Positions 1 to 10,415 are shown, counted from the first letter of the stretch. The stretch: 64,000 bases of DNA from Spartinivicinus poritis (GCF_028858535.1 NZ_JAPMOU010000003.1:248001-312000), one strand, 5' to 3'. Numbers and translations are program-made. Notes: generated by a model not told the origin, from the letters alone.

Positions 1-592
1 AGCGCTCCACCCGAAAATGCTGAATCGTCTTCACCGGAGACTTGGCCTGACAGCCGATAGCCCGAAACGAGCTAAAGTCATGCTCGCCTTTTAAAGCTTG
101 AGCAGCCTCACTCATCAAGGTCACATCGAGCGGCCGATAGTTCCAGGTCACCCCTTTGGGTAAGTGGGCAGGTCGCACTGGGGTATTTAGAATGACATAG
201 CGATAGCGGCGATACACTGCACTAAAACGGGCATGGAAACTATCATCCACCGGTTTAACCCAGCGTACTGAGATATCATTAGGAAGGTTACTATTGGCGC
301 CAAATACCCAGCTCCGTTCAGAGCGCTTCGCCGAGCTGTCAAAGTGGATGATTTGATTACAACCATGTACTCCAGTATCCGTCCGTCCTGCACAGATCAC
401 CGTTAGTGGATGATCAGCCACTTCGCTGATAGCAGCCTCTACTGCACGTTGAACGGTTTTGATACCTGAGCGCTGGGCTTGCCAGCCATGATAATGGGAA
501 CCATCGTATTCGATGCTGGCAGCAAAGCGTTGAACCGCTTCAGTCGCTGGCTGCCGATCAGCGGCTGAATCATGGGATTGCACCTGAGTCAT
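1..592 (-). CDS. truA: tRNA pseudouridine(38-40) synthase TruA, 3' end cut off
   Basis: Cytoplasmic enzyme that isomerises uridines 38, 39 and 40 in the tRNA anticodon arm. The frame is open from the ATG at 592 to the window edge (197 codons). The family signature RTDTGVH is at residues 70-76, with catalytic Asp72; an earlier block around residues 27-37 (IEYDGSHYHGW) is also typical. An AGGGAG ribosome site lies just before the ATG. It follows fimV on the same strand across a 151-base repeat-bearing gap, the fimV-truA order known in Pseudomonas. About the last quarter of the protein is missing only because the window ends. Confidence 0.95.
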   Translation of the reverse strand, partial: MTQVQSHDSAADRQPATEAVQRFAASIEYDGSHYHGWQAQRSGIKTVQRAVEAAISEVADHPLTVICAGRTDTGVHGCNQIIHFDSSAKRSERSWVFGANSNLPNDISVRWVKPVDDSFHARFSAVYRRYRYVILNTPVRPAHLPKGVTWNYRPLDVTLMSEAAQALKGEHDFSSFRAIGCQAKSPVKTIQHFRVER

Positions 593-632
593 TACTCCCT
601 ACTATCTGATTTACTACCCACCATCTATTTTT

Positions 633-726
633 AACCCCCTCATCCTAACCTTCTCCCCCACGGGGGAGAAGGGACTTGATTTGAAGCACTTTTGCGACAC
701 CCTGGGAGAGGGCTGGGGTGAGGGGA
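633..726. repeat. Dispersed hairpin repeat, C/G-tract family, copy 1
   Basis: This intergenic stretch between fimV and truA holds an 11-bp perfect stem (649-659 with 662-672, CCTTCTCCCCC and its complement), then the family motif ACTTTTGCGACACC near 691-704 and a CCCTCTCCCAGGG-like segment. The same modules recur near 15.2 kb, 48.7 kb, 51 kb and 60.6 kb. It would be transcribed in any fimV-truA read-through RNA. Confidence 0.75.
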
Positions 727-743
727 AATAGTAATGGTTATTG

Positions 744-3641
744 CTAGTCCATGCTATCCAAAAGTCCCTGCGCTTCTTTTTTCTGCACATCATTACCTTC
801 AGACATGACCTCATCCAAAATATCCCGAGCACCATCCTGGTCACCCATATCAATATAGGCACGGGCTAAGTCAAGCTTAGTAGCCGCTTCGTCAGCATCA
901 GCCAAGAACTCATAATCCTGTTCTTGGCCAGCAGCAGGCGCTTTTGCGACTGCCGGCTTCGCTTGTACTTTAGGCTCAGCGACAGCTGTTGCAGTACCAT
1001 GATCCTCCACAGGTGCAGGCCTTGTAACTGGAGCTTCAGCAGTTACATCCATATCATCATCCATATCCAAATCATCAATTGCCAACTCAGCTGCCAGGCT
1101 TTCAGTGGCTGCATCTAAATCAGCCAGGTTATCTTCCATTGCATCAGAGTCTAAGATAAAGGCTTCCTCTTCTTCAGAAAGCTCTACATTTTCAGCCTTA
1201 GTTAGCGTTTCTGGTGGGGCTGACTGCTCAACAGGAGGCTCAGGTGCTTTTGCTACCTCCGCTGCAGGCTCTTCTATTGCTGCAGGCTCCTCCAGATCAA
1301 GTGCATCCTCACTCAAATCAAGCTCGAGATCATCCAGTGAGGTTTCCAAACTCTCTTCCAGCTCAGTTGAGGTTGACTCCATATCCAGGCTCAACTCATC
1401 ATCCAAGCTAAACTCTTCTTCTGTAGGCAGCTCTTCTTCCAAGTCACTCAGATCAAGCTCTAAGGCTTTTTCGAGATCTTCTGTCTCAGCTTCAGCTTCC
1501 GCTGTTGACTCCAAATCTAAAGACAGCTCATCAAGACTCTCTGCCACCTCTTCAGAGGCAACTTCATCATCTAGGCTTAATTCAAGATCAAGCTCTTCTT
1601 CAAGTGCAGCTGGCTCTTCCATGCCTTCTTCCAGGCTGCCAAGGTCTAAACCAAACTCTTCACTTTCAAGCTCTGCATCTAGACTCGTTTCTAAATCATC
1701 CAGACTTAGCTCATCTGCCTCAGCAGTAACAGACTGTTGATTAAGCTCACCCTCCAAGTCCAAATCATCAAGGGATAAGCTTTCATCAAGATCATCCATT
1801 GTTAAGGTGTCATCAGTCAGCTCTTGCTCTAAGCCAGCAAACTCATCTACTTCCTCAGCCGCAATTCTGGGTGCTGCTGGTGCCAGCGCATCACCAAACT
1901 TTGCTTTTAGTGCTTCTGCCTGCTGAATAGCCCCTTGATCAGCCAGCTCATGCAACTCCTGTAGCTCTTGGCTAAACGCATTAGCATCTTGCATTTCGGC
2001 ATAGACTTCCAGCAGCTTCACCCGTAAGTCACTACGAGAAGGCTCATCATTGATTGCATTGCGTAACAACTGCTCTGCTTCAGAGAAGCGCCCGTAGGCA
2101 ATATAAATATCAGCTTCACCCATAGGATCTGCTGTTTGCGGTGTTACAGGTTCTGTCGGCTCTTCCTCTGCCACTTCCAATGCTTCTTCAGCACCACCGC
2201 CGCTCACTCCGCTAACGACGGTTTGGTCCTCCCCCAGGCCTTCCTCCTCAAACTCCTCGTAAAACTCTTCATCTTCTTGTGCTCGCCGCCTAGACCAGAG
2301 GAATAGCCCTCCAACTAATGCGACAATAACGCCACCCACAGTTCCCAATAACACAGGGCTCGCAAGTACCTGGTCAATAATACCCTGCTCAGGCTTAGGT
2401 TCAGGCTTGGTTTCTGGTGTAGTGGTGGGTTGCACAGGCTGTTTATCAACTACAACCTCAGGGGTAACTGCTTTTGTTGCTTGCTCAGCTTGTTCTTGGG
2501 CTTCTGACAACTGGGTTTGCAAAGCAGCCAACTGCTCATCTTTCAGACTCAATAGACGTTGCAAGGTGCCAATCTGGTCTTCCAACTCTTGCAACCTTGC
2601 GCCCTGCTCTTCAATCTCACGCTGTGATTTATCAAGATTTTCCTGAGCAAGTGACAACTCATTTTTAAGCTCACTCACTTGTGCATCAGAAGCACCTTCG
2701 GGCTGGCCTGTATCAGCACCCGTTTCATCTGGCTGACTAGCTGTTGATGTGACAATGGTTAGCTTGCCATCTTGAGTGGTTTCCGTTACCACTGGCTCAA
2801 CATCCGTTCGAGGTGTCGCATCAATTTGTGGTGCAGCTAAGTCAGTTGCCCCTTGTTTCCACGCTTGGTTTTGCTGCTTAATCTGAGTCACTGCGTCACT
2901 AACAGACACATTTCTAACTCGCTGCTCATCAGGCAGTCGTAATACCTTGCCTTTCTTCAACAGATTAATATTGTTGTTGATAAAGGCATCAGGGTTATCC
3001 TGCTGCAAAGCCAACATCGTTTGCTGAACAGTAACTTGATTAGAAGGCTTAACTTTGGCAGCAATTTCATACAGAGTATCGTTTGCTTGAACCTGATAAG
3101 TATCTCCGCCCTGGAAGCCTGTATCAGTTGGGGTTGTTGTAACCGTGGTCGGTTCAGCTGTAGTCGTTGTGGCTACTGGAGCTGGACGCTCAGCCACTGG
3201 CTCAGCCGTCGCTGGTGCCTCAACAGCCGTGGGTGCTTGCTCAGTAAATGTTGGTGGGTCTAGCAGTACGGTGTACTCACGCAGCAATCGACCGCTGGGC
3301 CAGTGCACTTCGACTAAGAAGTTTAAATAAGGCTCTCGAACCGGTTTATTACTGGAAACTTTGATATAGGCAGAGCCATTAGGGCGAACTACCGTCTCAA
3401 ACTTCATGTTGTTTAGAAAGAAGATTCTTTCTACACCCGCTCGGTTAAAATCTTCACGGGTAGCTAAATTAGGTAATATTTCATTGGCGTTCAGGTCTCT
3501 AATCTGGATGAGTTCAATTTCAGCATTCAAAGGCTGGTTGAGGGCGGATTTGAGGGCAATATCCCCAAGGCCCAGGGCATTCACTACCCCAGATGACAAG
3601 GCCCCGGTTGCAGCCATTGCCACTACAAGCTTGCGCACCAT
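744..3641 (-). CDS. fimV: FimV-like LysM-domain motility/polarity hub protein
   Basis: Inner-membrane hub protein; in Pseudomonas FimV supports type IV pilus twitching motility, cyclic-AMP signalling and pole organisation. An open frame continues 26 codons upstream, but the ATG at 3641 has an AAGGA site and opens a signal-like N-terminus, giving 965 residues. Order: FimV N-terminal domain (about 24-130), a Pro/Thr-rich linker, a LysM peptidoglycan-binding domain (about 181-237), a coiled coil (about 325-390), one membrane segment (about 425-445), then a long, very acidic Glu/Asp/Leu-rich cytoplasmic region and the conserved C-terminal TPR-like cap (FLADADEAATKLDLARAYID). The acidic region makes long Ser-rich antisense frames that are not genes. 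Confidence 0.93.
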   Translation of the reverse strand: MVRKLVVAMAATGALSSGVVNALGLGDIALKSALNQPLNAEIELIQIRDLNANEILPNLATREDFNRAGVERIFFLNNMKFETVVRPNGSAYIKVSSNKPVREPYLNFLVEVHWPSGRLLREYTVLLDPPTFTEQAPTAVEAPATAEPVAERPAPVATTTTAEPTTVTTTPTDTGFQGGDTYQVQANDTLYEIAAKVKPSNQVTVQQTMLALQQDNPDAFINNNINLLKKGKVLRLPDEQRVRNVSVSDAVTQIKQQNQAWKQGATDLAAPQIDATPRTDVEPVVTETTQDGKLTIVTSTASQPDETGADTGQPEGASDAQVSELKNELSLAQENLDKSQREIEEQGARLQELEDQIGTLQRLLSLKDEQLAALQTQLSEAQEQAEQATKAVTPEVVVDKQPVQPTTTPETKPEPKPEQGIIDQVLASPVLLGTVGGVIVALVGGLFLWSRRRAQEDEEFYEEFEEEGLGEDQTVVSGVSGGGAEEALEVAEEEPTEPVTPQTADPMGEADIYIAYGRFSEAEQLLRNAINDEPSRSDLRVKLLEVYAEMQDANAFSQELQELHELADQGAIQQAEALKAKFGDALAPAAPRIAAEEVDEFAGLEQELTDDTLTMDDLDESLSLDDLDLEGELNQQSVTAEADELSLDDLETSLDAELESEEFGLDLGSLEEGMEEPAALEEELDLELSLDDEVASEEVAESLDELSLDLESTAEAEAETEDLEKALELDLSDLEEELPTEEEFSLDDELSLDMESTSTELEESLETSLDDLELDLSEDALDLEEPAAIEEPAAEVAKAPEPPVEQSAPPETLTKAENVELSEEEEAFILDSDAMEDNLADLDAATESLAAELAIDDLDMDDDMDVTAEAPVTRPAPVEDHGTATAVAEPKVQAKPAVAKAPAAGQEQDYEFLADADEAATKLDLARAYIDMGDQDGARDILDEVMSEGNDVQKKEAQGLLDSMD

Positions 3642-4071
3642 AATTCTCAATCCTTTATTATCATTTAGTCTTGCGATTTCTAAGGAGTCGGGTCTTTCTG
3701 CCATACACTTCACGACCAATTATTTGTTTCCCAGTTCCACTTGTTTTAGCTACTTGCCACTTGCTTTGGTAACCGCCTTAAAAACAAGCAAGTCAATACA
3801 TTTCCCCTCGCGATCCGTAAATTGATCCCAAACGATGAATACATAGACTTCCTGTGAATGCTGGGCGAGCTTGTAGAAGAGCAAGCTTTCTAACAAACTC
3901 AGCCTGAACGCGATTGGTCAATCTGTATATAACTATAAGACACAATGAGCAGGTAAGTAGCCCGCTTACCCACTCTATTCTTATCTTAGATTTGCAAATA
4001 CAACAAAATGCTAGCCTTAATCGGTTAGACTAAAGCTAGAAATAAGGTTCAAATCGTTAAGTAAGTATCAA
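3642..4071. other. Gene-free stretch between asd and fimV
   Basis: The 430 bases downstream of asd and upstream of fimV contain no coding frame I would support. Two weak inverted repeats are visible: AGCTTG/CAAGCT near 3869-3888 and GGTAAG/CTTACC near 3952-3970. No T-tracted terminator or convincing promoter was found by eye; the fimV promoter is presumably here. Confidence 0.5.
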
Positions 4072-5094
4072 TTATATATAGTCTTTTATCAATATCTCGG
4101 CAATTTGTACACTGTTAAGAGCGGCACCCTTCCTTACATTATCCGCTACAACCCATAAATTGAGACCTCTGTCACAGGATATATCTTCTCTGACACGCCC
4201 GACGTAGACCGGATCTTCACCAGCCGCCTCAGTAACTGGCGTTGGATAGCCGCCATCCTGATGCTCATCCAACAGAACGACACCTGGTGCCTTTTTCAAC
4301 AACTCCTGTGCCTGAGCCGCTGTAATTTTTTCCTTGGTTTCAATATGGACTGCTTCAGAATGGCCATAGAAAACAGGCACTCTCACACAGGTTGGGTTAA
4401 CCAAGATATTTTCATCGCCAAATATCTTTTTGGTTTCCCACACCATTTTCATCTCTTCTTTGGTGTAGCCATTTTCTTGAAAAACATCAATCTGTGGCAG
4501 CAAATTAAATGCAATTTGCTTTGGATAAACCTTAGCCTCTGCACCTTTAGCGTTCAATAAAGTGGCTGTTTGTGATGCCAGCTCATTAATAGCGTCTTTA
4601 CCTGTACCTGAGACAGCTTGATAGGTCGCAACGTTTATACGACTAATACCAACTGCATCATAAAATGGCTTTAAAGCTACCAACATCTGAATTGTAGAAC
4701 AGTTTGGATTAGCGATAATTCCACAATTAGTATAGTCCGCCACCTTTTCAGGGTTAACTTCTGGCACTATTAATGGCACATTAGGGTCATAGCGGAAGTG
4801 GGAGGTATTATCAATTACCACACAACCAGCCGCTGCTGCTTTTGGGGCATACTCTGCCGATACACTTCCCCCAGCTGAAAATAAGCCAATTTGTACTTTG
4901 CTAAAATCAAAGGTGGCTAAATCTTCTACTACAACTGGCTTATTTTTAAATAAAATCGTGCTCCCGGCAGAACGACTGCTGGCTAAAGGGTATATCTTAC
5001 CCACAGGAAAATCCCGCTGTTCCAATATCGACAGCATAGTTTCACCGACTGCACCTGTAGCCCCAACTACAGCCACATCATATGTTTTGCTCAT
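4072..5094 (-). CDS. asd: Aspartate-semialdehyde dehydrogenase
   Basis: NADPH-dependent reduction of aspartyl phosphate to aspartate semialdehyde, the branch point to lysine/diaminopimelate, threonine and methionine. The 340 residues match the usual length. The nucleotide-binding loop GATGAVG is at 11-17, the catalytic cysteine is Cys132 in NPNCSTIQ, and the GHSEAV block carries the catalytic-type His. It lies 67 bases downstream of leuB on the same strand, the order seen in Pseudomonas, so co-transcription with the leucine genes is possible but not shown. Confidence 0.96.
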   Translation of the reverse strand: MSKTYDVAVVGATGAVGETMLSILEQRDFPVGKIYPLASSRSAGSTILFKNKPVVVEDLATFDFSKVQIGLFSAGGSVSAEYAPKAAAAGCVVIDNTSHFRYDPNVPLIVPEVNPEKVADYTNCGIIANPNCSTIQMLVALKPFYDAVGISRINVATYQAVSGTGKDAINELASQTATLLNAKGAEAKVYPKQIAFNLLPQIDVFQENGYTKEEMKMVWETKKIFGDENILVNPTCVRVPVFYGHSEAVHIETKEKITAAQAQELLKKAPGVVLLDEHQDGGYPTPVTEAAGEDPVYVGRVREDISCDRGLNLWVVADNVRKGAALNSVQIAEILIKDYI

Positions 5095-5161
5095 ACTTGC
5101 TTACTTCCTATTAATTAGGTAATTAATTTTGAATAGGTGTTAATTTTTTACTGAGAAAAGG

Positions 5162-6241
5162 TTACAACGCTGCCACCACAGCATCTCCCATTGTTTTAGT
5201 CGACACTTGGCGGGTATCTGCTTCTTCTGTGTAAATATCAGCTGTCCGTAAGCCATCAGCTAACACCTGCTTAACAGCTACCTCAATGGCATCAGCCGGC
5301 TCTGGATACCCTAGTGAATAGCGCAACATCATAGCAATGGATAAAATCGTTGCCAGCGGGTTAGCCACGCCCTTGCCGGCAATATCAGGCGCAGAGCCGT
5401 GGATTGGCTCATACATACCCTTACTTTCAGCGTTCAGTGATGCGGAAGGTAACATACCAATAGAGCCTGTCAGCATTGCCGCCGCATCCGATAAAATATC
5501 ACCAAACATATTACCAGTGACAATTACATCAAATTGTTTTGGTGCTCTTACCAGCTGCATCGCTGCGTTGTCTACATACATGTGGCTTAGCTCAACATCA
5601 GGGTAATCCTTGGCGACTTCTTCCATCACTTCTCGCCATAAGACAGTTGCTTCCAGTACATTGGCTTTATCCACTGAGCAAAGTCTGCCCTGACGCTTTT
5701 GAGCGGCTTCAAATGCGACTTTAGCAATCCGACGAATTTCAGACTCACTGTACACATAGGTGTTAAAACCTTGGCGCTCACCATTTTCTAAGGTTTTAAT
5801 ACCCCGAGGCTGACCAAAATAGATACCACCCGTCAGCTCTCGTACAATTAAAATATCCAGGCCAGCCACGACTTCTGGCTTTAAAGTGGAAGCATTTGCC
5901 AGTTGAGGATAAAGAATAGCTGGACGCAAGTTACCAAACAGTTGTAGTTCAGCCCGTAAACCCAGCAAACCTTTTTCAGGCCGTTTAGCCATTTCGAGTT
6001 GATCCCATTTAGGGCCACCCACAGCACCTAATAAAATAGCATCGGCTGCTTTAGCTTGAGCCAAGGTCGATTCAGGTAATGGTAACCCCTCTGCGTCAAT
6101 GGCAGCACCCCCCACCAAACCTTCTTGCCAGTCAATCGCTAGCTGATATTTATCTTTTACCGCCGCCAATACTTTAATGGCCTCAGCAACAATTTCTGGT
6201 CCAATTCCATCACCAGGTAATACTAAAATTTGTTTACTCAT
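5162..6241 (-). CDS. leuB: 3-isopropylmalate dehydrogenase
   Basis: Third step of leucine synthesis: NAD-dependent oxidative decarboxylation of 3-isopropylmalate to 2-ketoisocaproate in the cytoplasm. At 359 residues it is the usual length. Diagnostic blocks are the GDGIGPEI start (10-17), the substrate Arg/Tyr/Lys segment around [10 protein letters not shown], the metal-ligand region [12 protein letters not shown] and the NAD-binding [11 protein letters not shown] near the C-terminus. It follows leuD by 18 bases in a leuC-leuD-leuB operon. Confidence 0.97.
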   Translation of the reverse strand: MSKQILVLPGDGIGPEIVAEAIKVLAAVKDKYQLAIDWQEGLVGGAAIDAEGLPLPESTLAQAKAADAILLGAVGGPKWDQLEMAKRPEKGLLGLRAELQLFGNLRPAILYPQLANASTLKPEVVAGLDILIVRELTGGIYFGQPRGIKTLENGERQGFNTYVYSESEIRRIAKVAFEAAQKRQGRLCSVDKANVLEATVLWREVMEEVAKDYPDVELSHMYVDNAAMQLVRAPKQFDVIVTGNMFGDILSDAAAMLTGSIGMLPSASLNAESKGMYEPIHGSAPDIAGKGVANPLATILSIAMMLRYSLGYPEPADAIEVAVKQVLADGLRTADIYTEEADTRQVSTKTMGDAVVAAL

Positions 6242-6259
6242 CTAAATACCTACTTACCT

Positions 6260-6898
6260 TTAACTAAATAACCAAGGATTTTGCTGTTTATATTTCGCTT
6301 CAAATGCTTTAATTTTATCAGACTTCGCTAATGTAAGACCTATTTCATCTAAACCTTTCAGCAAGCATTCACGGCGAAAGTCGTCTACTTCAAAGATAAT
6401 GACACCACCATCAGATTTGGTAATGGTCTGTTGCTCCAAATCAACCGTCAGTTGGTAGCCTTCCTGTGCAGCTACCCCCTGGAATAATTGATCAACTTCG
6501 TCATCCTCAACCACGATGGGCAAAATGCCATTTTTAAAACAGTTGTTGTAAAAAATATCCGCGAAGCTTGGCGCGATTACACAGCGAAAGCCGTAATCTA
6601 ATAAAGCCCAAGGCGCATGCTCACGACTGGAGCCACAACCAAAATTTTCCCGCGCCAATAAAATGCTCGATTTTTGGTAACGAGGCTGATTTAGCATAAA
6701 GTCCGGATTCAACGGGCGGTTGCTGCAATCCTGGTCGGGCTTGCCCTCATCCAGATAGCGCAACTCGTCAAACAGGTTAGGACCAAACCCAGAGCGCTTA
6801 ATTGACTTTAAGAACTGCTTGGGGATGATCATGTCGGTATCGACATTAGCCCGATCTAAAGGAGCCACCACACCAGTTAATTGGGTAAATGCTTCCAT
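6260..6898 (-). CDS. leuD: 3-isopropylmalate dehydratase small subunit
   Basis: Swivelling-domain subunit that joins LeuC to form isopropylmalate isomerase (2- to 3-isopropylmalate). The 212 residues are typical. Seen: [12 protein letters not shown] near the N-terminus and the signature [15 protein letters not shown] in the middle. The start follows leuC's stop by 10 bases and is preceded by an AAGGAG site at that junction, so translation is probably coupled. Confidence 0.97.
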   Translation of the reverse strand: MEAFTQLTGVVAPLDRANVDTDMIIPKQFLKSIKRSGFGPNLFDELRYLDEGKPDQDCSNRPLNPDFMLNQPRYQKSSILLARENFGCGSSREHAPWALLDYGFRCVIAPSFADIFYNNCFKNGILPIVVEDDEVDQLFQGVAAQEGYQLTVDLEQQTITKSDGGVIIFEVDDFRRECLLKGLDEIGLTLAKSDKIKAFEAKYKQQNPWLFS

Positions 6899-6908
6899 GG
6901 GTTACTCC

Positions 6909-8330
6909 TTAGTCAATCGCTCTGATATCAACAAAATGGCCATAAATAGCCGCAGCGGCAGCCATTGCAGGGCTCACCAAATGAGTACGCCCACCAAACC
7001 CTTGCCTGCCTTCAAAGTTACGATTTGAAGTCGATGCACAATGTTCACCACGGCCCAGCTTGTCGGCATTCATGGCTAAGCACATTGAACAACCTGGTTC
7101 ACGCCATTCCAAACCAGCTTCAATAAAAACTTTATCTAATCCTTCCTGCTCAGCTTGCGCTTTCACCAGCCCAGACCCAGGCACCACCATTGCCTGCTTC
7201 ACATTGGCAGCGACTTTTTTACCTTGAACAACTTTGGCGGCTTCTCGTAAATCTTCAATACGCGAGTTAGTGCAAGAACCAATAAACACACGGTCCAGCT
7301 TGATATCAGTGATTGGCATTCCTGCGGTTAACCCCATGTATTCCAGGGCGCGCTGAATACCTTCTTTGCGGGTAGGGTCTGTTTCATCTTTTGGATCAGG
7401 GACACGACTGACAACTGGCGCCACCATTTCCGGTGATGTACCCCAAGTGACTTGTGGTTGAATCTCTGCTGCCGCTAGCTCTACCACCTTGTCGAAATGA
7501 GCTTCATCATCAGACACCAACTGTCGCCAGCAGGCTATGGCTTGTTCCCATTGCTCAGCGCTAGGGGCAAATGGCCGGCCTTTTACGTAATCGATAGTGG
7601 TTTGGTCGACAGCAACTATACCTGCCCGAGCCCCTGCTTCAATGGCCATATTACAAATGGTCATCCGCCCTTCCATTGATAACGAGCGAATCGCAGACCC
7701 ACCAAACTCGATAGCATAGCCTGTACCACCTGCGGTACCAATCTCACCGATAATGGCCAGCACGATATCTTTCGCCGTAACAAAAGGAGACAGCTTGCCC
7801 TCAACCTTCACCAGCATGTTTTTCATTTTTTTCGCCACTAAACACTGAGTGGCCAATACATGCTCTACTTCTGAAGTACCAATTCCATGAGCCAAAGCTC
7901 CAAAAGCCCCGTGGGTGGAGGTATGAGAGTCACCACAAACCACCGTCATCCCAGGCAGTGTTGCCCCCTGTTCTGGCCCCACCACATGAACAATGCCTTG
8001 GCGGCGATCTTTCATGGCAAACTCGGTAATACCAAATGACTGGCAGTTGTCATCCAGGGTTTTCACCTGAATTTTTGATACTGGATCGAGAATGCCATCA
8101 ATCCCTGCTTGGCGTTCTGCAACTGTCGTAGGTACATTGTGATCTGGGGTCGCCAGGTTAGCATCTCGTCGCCAGGGCAGACGGCCAGCCAACCTGAGTC
8201 CTTCAAAAGCCTGAGGCGAGGTCACTTCGTGTAATAAATGGCGGTCAATGTATATCAGCGCTGAACCATCATCTTGTTCAGCCACCAAATGCATCTCCCA
8301 CAACTTGTCGTATAGGGTTTTAGCAGTCAT
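6909..8330 (-). CDS. leuC: 3-isopropylmalate dehydratase large subunit
   Basis: Aconitase-family [4Fe-4S] subunit of isopropylmalate isomerase. The length of 473 is usual. The three cluster cysteines are Cys353 (GSCTNSR), Cys414 and Cys417 (GCSMC); the block [14 protein letters not shown] at 131-144 is also diagnostic. A GAGGA ribosome site sits about 9 bases before the ATG. It is the first gene of leuCDB and is divergent from a LysR regulator, a layout in which the regulator often controls the operon; that control is inferred here. Confidence 0.97.
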   Translation of the reverse strand: MTAKTLYDKLWEMHLVAEQDDGSALIYIDRHLLHEVTSPQAFEGLRLAGRLPWRRDANLATPDHNVPTTVAERQAGIDGILDPVSKIQVKTLDDNCQSFGITEFAMKDRRQGIVHVVGPEQGATLPGMTVVCGDSHTSTHGAFGALAHGIGTSEVEHVLATQCLVAKKMKNMLVKVEGKLSPFVTAKDIVLAIIGEIGTAGGTGYAIEFGGSAIRSLSMEGRMTICNMAIEAGARAGIVAVDQTTIDYVKGRPFAPSAEQWEQAIACWRQLVSDDEAHFDKVVELAAAEIQPQVTWGTSPEMVAPVVSRVPDPKDETDPTRKEGIQRALEYMGLTAGMPITDIKLDRVFIGSCTNSRIEDLREAAKVVQGKKVAANVKQAMVVPGSGLVKAQAEQEGLDKVFIEAGLEWREPGCSMCLAMNADKLGRGEHCASTSNRNFEGRQGFGGRTHLVSPAMAAAAAIYGHFVDIRAID

Positions 8331-8688
8331 TTTTCGTTATCCTCATCAGAGCCATCAGGGTATTTTTGTAATTGTCTTGCTTTAATTTCACTGCATTTAC
8401 ATCGGGCAAGTTTGATTTTTTGCAATGGGGTAACAGGGTATTCTGTCACTAAGGCAGGGATGCCTTTTTAGCGCTTGATGGGCCTGGAATGGCACTTCAA
8501 GAGCGGTGAAGAATGGTCTGTTGCCCCATACTGACTTACTTTTAGGGCTTACATACCCTGAATGCTTTTCATATACCTGTTATATGCTAGGCTTAGCAGT
8601 CAAATAAAACAAATTAATAATTTTTAGATAGTCTATAAAAATTTGGAATACACTGTTTCTTCACACTCAGTCACTTATTTAACAACCT
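8331..8688. promoter_or_regulatory. Divergent leuC / lysR control region
   Basis: These 358 bases separate the divergent leuC and LysR starts. A dyad centred on ATAGTCTAT (8627-8635), flanked by T and A runs, lies about 55 bases before the LysR ATG and is a plausible LysR-type operator. A small AAGGCA/TGCCTT hairpin followed by TTTT is at about 8451-8470. No Leu-rich leader peptide was found upstream of leuC. Promoter hexamers could not be placed with confidence. Confidence 0.4.
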
Positions 8689-9564
8689 ATGGATACACAC
8701 TCCCTAAATGCATTTCTTGCTGTTGCTGAAACCGGCTCATTTTCAGTTGCCGCAGAAAAACTGCACCTCACTCAGCCAGCAGTGAGCAAACGTATTGCTG
8801 TGCTTGAACAAATGCTCGATGCTAAATTATTTGACCGCGTTGGCCGCACAATTAGCCTGACAGAAGCAGGAAAAGCGTTATTACCCAAGGCTTATCAGAT
8901 AATCAGCACCATTGCAGATACACAACGCGAGATTCAAAACTTAACCGGCAGCATCTCAGGCACCCTGACCCTGGCCACCAGCCACCATATTGGCCTGCAC
9001 CGCCTACCCCCGTTGCTAAAGCAATTTACCAGTCAGTTCACGGATGTTGCTTTGGATATTAACTTTATTGACTCTGAATGGGCCTACGAGGGTATTCAGC
9101 AAGGGCAAGTAGAGCTAGCAGTTATTACCTTGGCTCCTACCCCCACCACAAATGTCACTTCAGAACAAATTTGGGATGACCCATTGGTGTTTGTTGCTGC
9201 ATCTGACCACCCGTTGGCCAGCGAAACTCAACTAGAACTAAAGGATCTCATTAATTACAGTGCAATTTTTCCTGGCAGTAATACTTTCACTCACCATATC
9301 GTGAAATCATTATTTAACGAAGCGGGTTTAAACCTAAACATTGCCATGGCCACTAACTATTTAGAGACCATTAAAATGATGGTTGCGGTGGGACTGGCCT
9401 GGAGTGTATTGCCGCAAGCAATGGTAGATGAGAATCTGAGAGTACTGCCCATTAACACCCTGCCTATTAGCCGGCAGCTGGGCTATATTCATCACCCAGA
9501 ACGAACACTATCTAACGCGGCCAAAGCATTTATCGATCTATTACAAGCAGCTAAAGGAACATAA
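8689..9564 (+). CDS. LysR-type transcriptional regulator
   Basis: DNA-binding regulator of 291 residues. The N-terminal winged helix-turn-helix is clear (FLAVAETGSFSVAAEKLHLT followed by QPAVSKRIAVLE, residues 9-40), and a substrate-binding-like effector domain runs from about 90 to the end. It is divergent from leuC, so the leucine operon is the likely target, by analogy with the regulator beside leuC in Pseudomonas. The effector is unknown. The next gene starts 3 bases after its stop, suggesting a two-gene operon. Confidence 0.9.
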   Translation: MDTHSLNAFLAVAETGSFSVAAEKLHLTQPAVSKRIAVLEQMLDAKLFDRVGRTISLTEAGKALLPKAYQIISTIADTQREIQNLTGSISGTLTLATSHHIGLHRLPPLLKQFTSQFTDVALDINFIDSEWAYEGIQQGQVELAVITLAPTPTTNVTSEQIWDDPLVFVAASDHPLASETQLELKDLINYSAIFPGSNTFTHHIVKSLFNEAGLNLNIAMATNYLETIKMMVAVGLAWSVLPQAMVDENLRVLPINTLPISRQLGYIHHPERTLSNAAKAFIDLLQAAKGT

Positions 9565-9567
9565 TAA

Positions 9568-10074
9568 ATGAAGGAATTATTACTAGTACGTCATGCCAAA
9601 TCCAGTTGGAAAGATGACTCACTGGCTGACTTTGATCGACCTTTAAATAAACGGGGTAAAAAAACCGCGCCATTAATGGGGCAACTATTAGCCGACAAAC
9701 ATTGGCAGCCTGATCGTGTATTTGCCAGCCCAGCAGCCCGAACCAAAGCCACCGCCGAATTATTATTACCTGCGTTAGCTATTCCCCCCGACCAGATTGA
9801 CTGGTACCCATCACTTTATGATGCCTCAGTAAAAGCCATTTTTAATGCCATTAAACAAGCACCTGCTGCTTGCCAGCGATTAATGATTATTGGCCATAAC
9901 CCCGGCATTGAAGAAACCATTGAAGCCCTAGATCCCAAATTCAGCGAAATGATTCCCACCTGCTGTGTTACTCGTATTCGCTGTAATATTAAAAACTGGC
10001 AAGAAATCACTAAAAAATGCGGAGAGGTAATGGACTGTTTAAAACCCAAAGAGGTGCTAGTAGAGCTTATTTGA
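9568..10074 (+). CDS. SixA-type histidine phosphatase family protein
   Basis: Member of the histidine phosphatase superfamily, SixA-like branch, which removes phosphate through a phospho-His intermediate. The catalytic RH is Arg8-His9 (LLVRHAKSSW), the second Arg is Arg58 (ASPAARTKATAE) and the second His is His110 (IGHNPG). The length is 168 residues. It begins 3 bases after the LysR stop, so it is probably co-transcribed. A second, closer SixA match lies at 18188-18673, so this copy is a paralogue whose substrate cannot be told from sequence. Confidence 0.85.
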   Translation: MKELLLVRHAKSSWKDDSLADFDRPLNKRGKKTAPLMGQLLADKHWQPDRVFASPAARTKATAELLLPALAIPPDQIDWYPSLYDASVKAIFNAIKQAPAACQRLMIIGHNPGIEETIEALDPKFSEMIPTCCVTRIRCNIKNWQEITKKCGEVMDCLKPKEVLVELI

Positions 10075-10144
10075 ATGCTTCATTAATTTTGAATAATGTC
10101 TATTGGGGAGTGAAAGCCAGCCTAAAAATAACCAAATAACCAAA

Positions 10145-10208
10145 TAACCAAAGATAGAGGCTGAAAAAGTGAAATATCAGTTGTGTCGCTGGCATCTATC
10201 TTTGGTTA
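10145..10208. repeat. 14-bp perfect inverted repeat next to an 8-base tandem repeat
   Basis: TAACCAAAGATAGA at 10145-10158 is exactly complementary to 10195-10208, with a 36-base spacer. The left arm merges into a short tandem array of AAATAACC units (about 10126-10150). There is no T-tract for a classical terminator. It lies just downstream of the SixA-like gene and could be an mRNA 3' structure or the ends of a very small element. Confidence 0.6.
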
Positions 10209-10315
10209 GTAAAGACCACAAACTTTTGGATAACACTAAAAACTCTTTAATAGCACGTTCAATCAAATAACGCTAACCCTTTGATGCAACACCAAACCCT
10301 GACTTTTTTATATTG

Positions 10316-10329
10316 TTTTTCGCGAAAAA
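10316..10329. promoter_or_regulatory. Perfect palindrome upstream of the sphingomyelinase gene
   Basis: TTTTTCGCGAAAAA is a perfect 14-base dyad about 100 bases upstream of the predicted promoter of the next gene. It may be an operator, but no regulator can be named and AT-rich dyads arise by chance. Confidence 0.25.
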
Positions 10330-10415
10330 ATACAGCAAACAACGAAAACCGAATAAATAACAACCCGACCTAATGGGATTCATTTTATTTATTCCAAACC
10401 AATATGAGAGGTACG

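Noticed and set aside
1105-1740. A 211-codon plus-strand frame rich in Ser
   Set aside because: It is the antisense of the acidic Glu/Asp/Leu region of fimV; its composition is a by-product of that coding bias.
8451-8470. AAGGCA/TGCCTT hairpin with Ts as a terminator or attenuator
   Set aside because: It lies between divergent starts, the stem is short, and no transcript entering from that side is evident.
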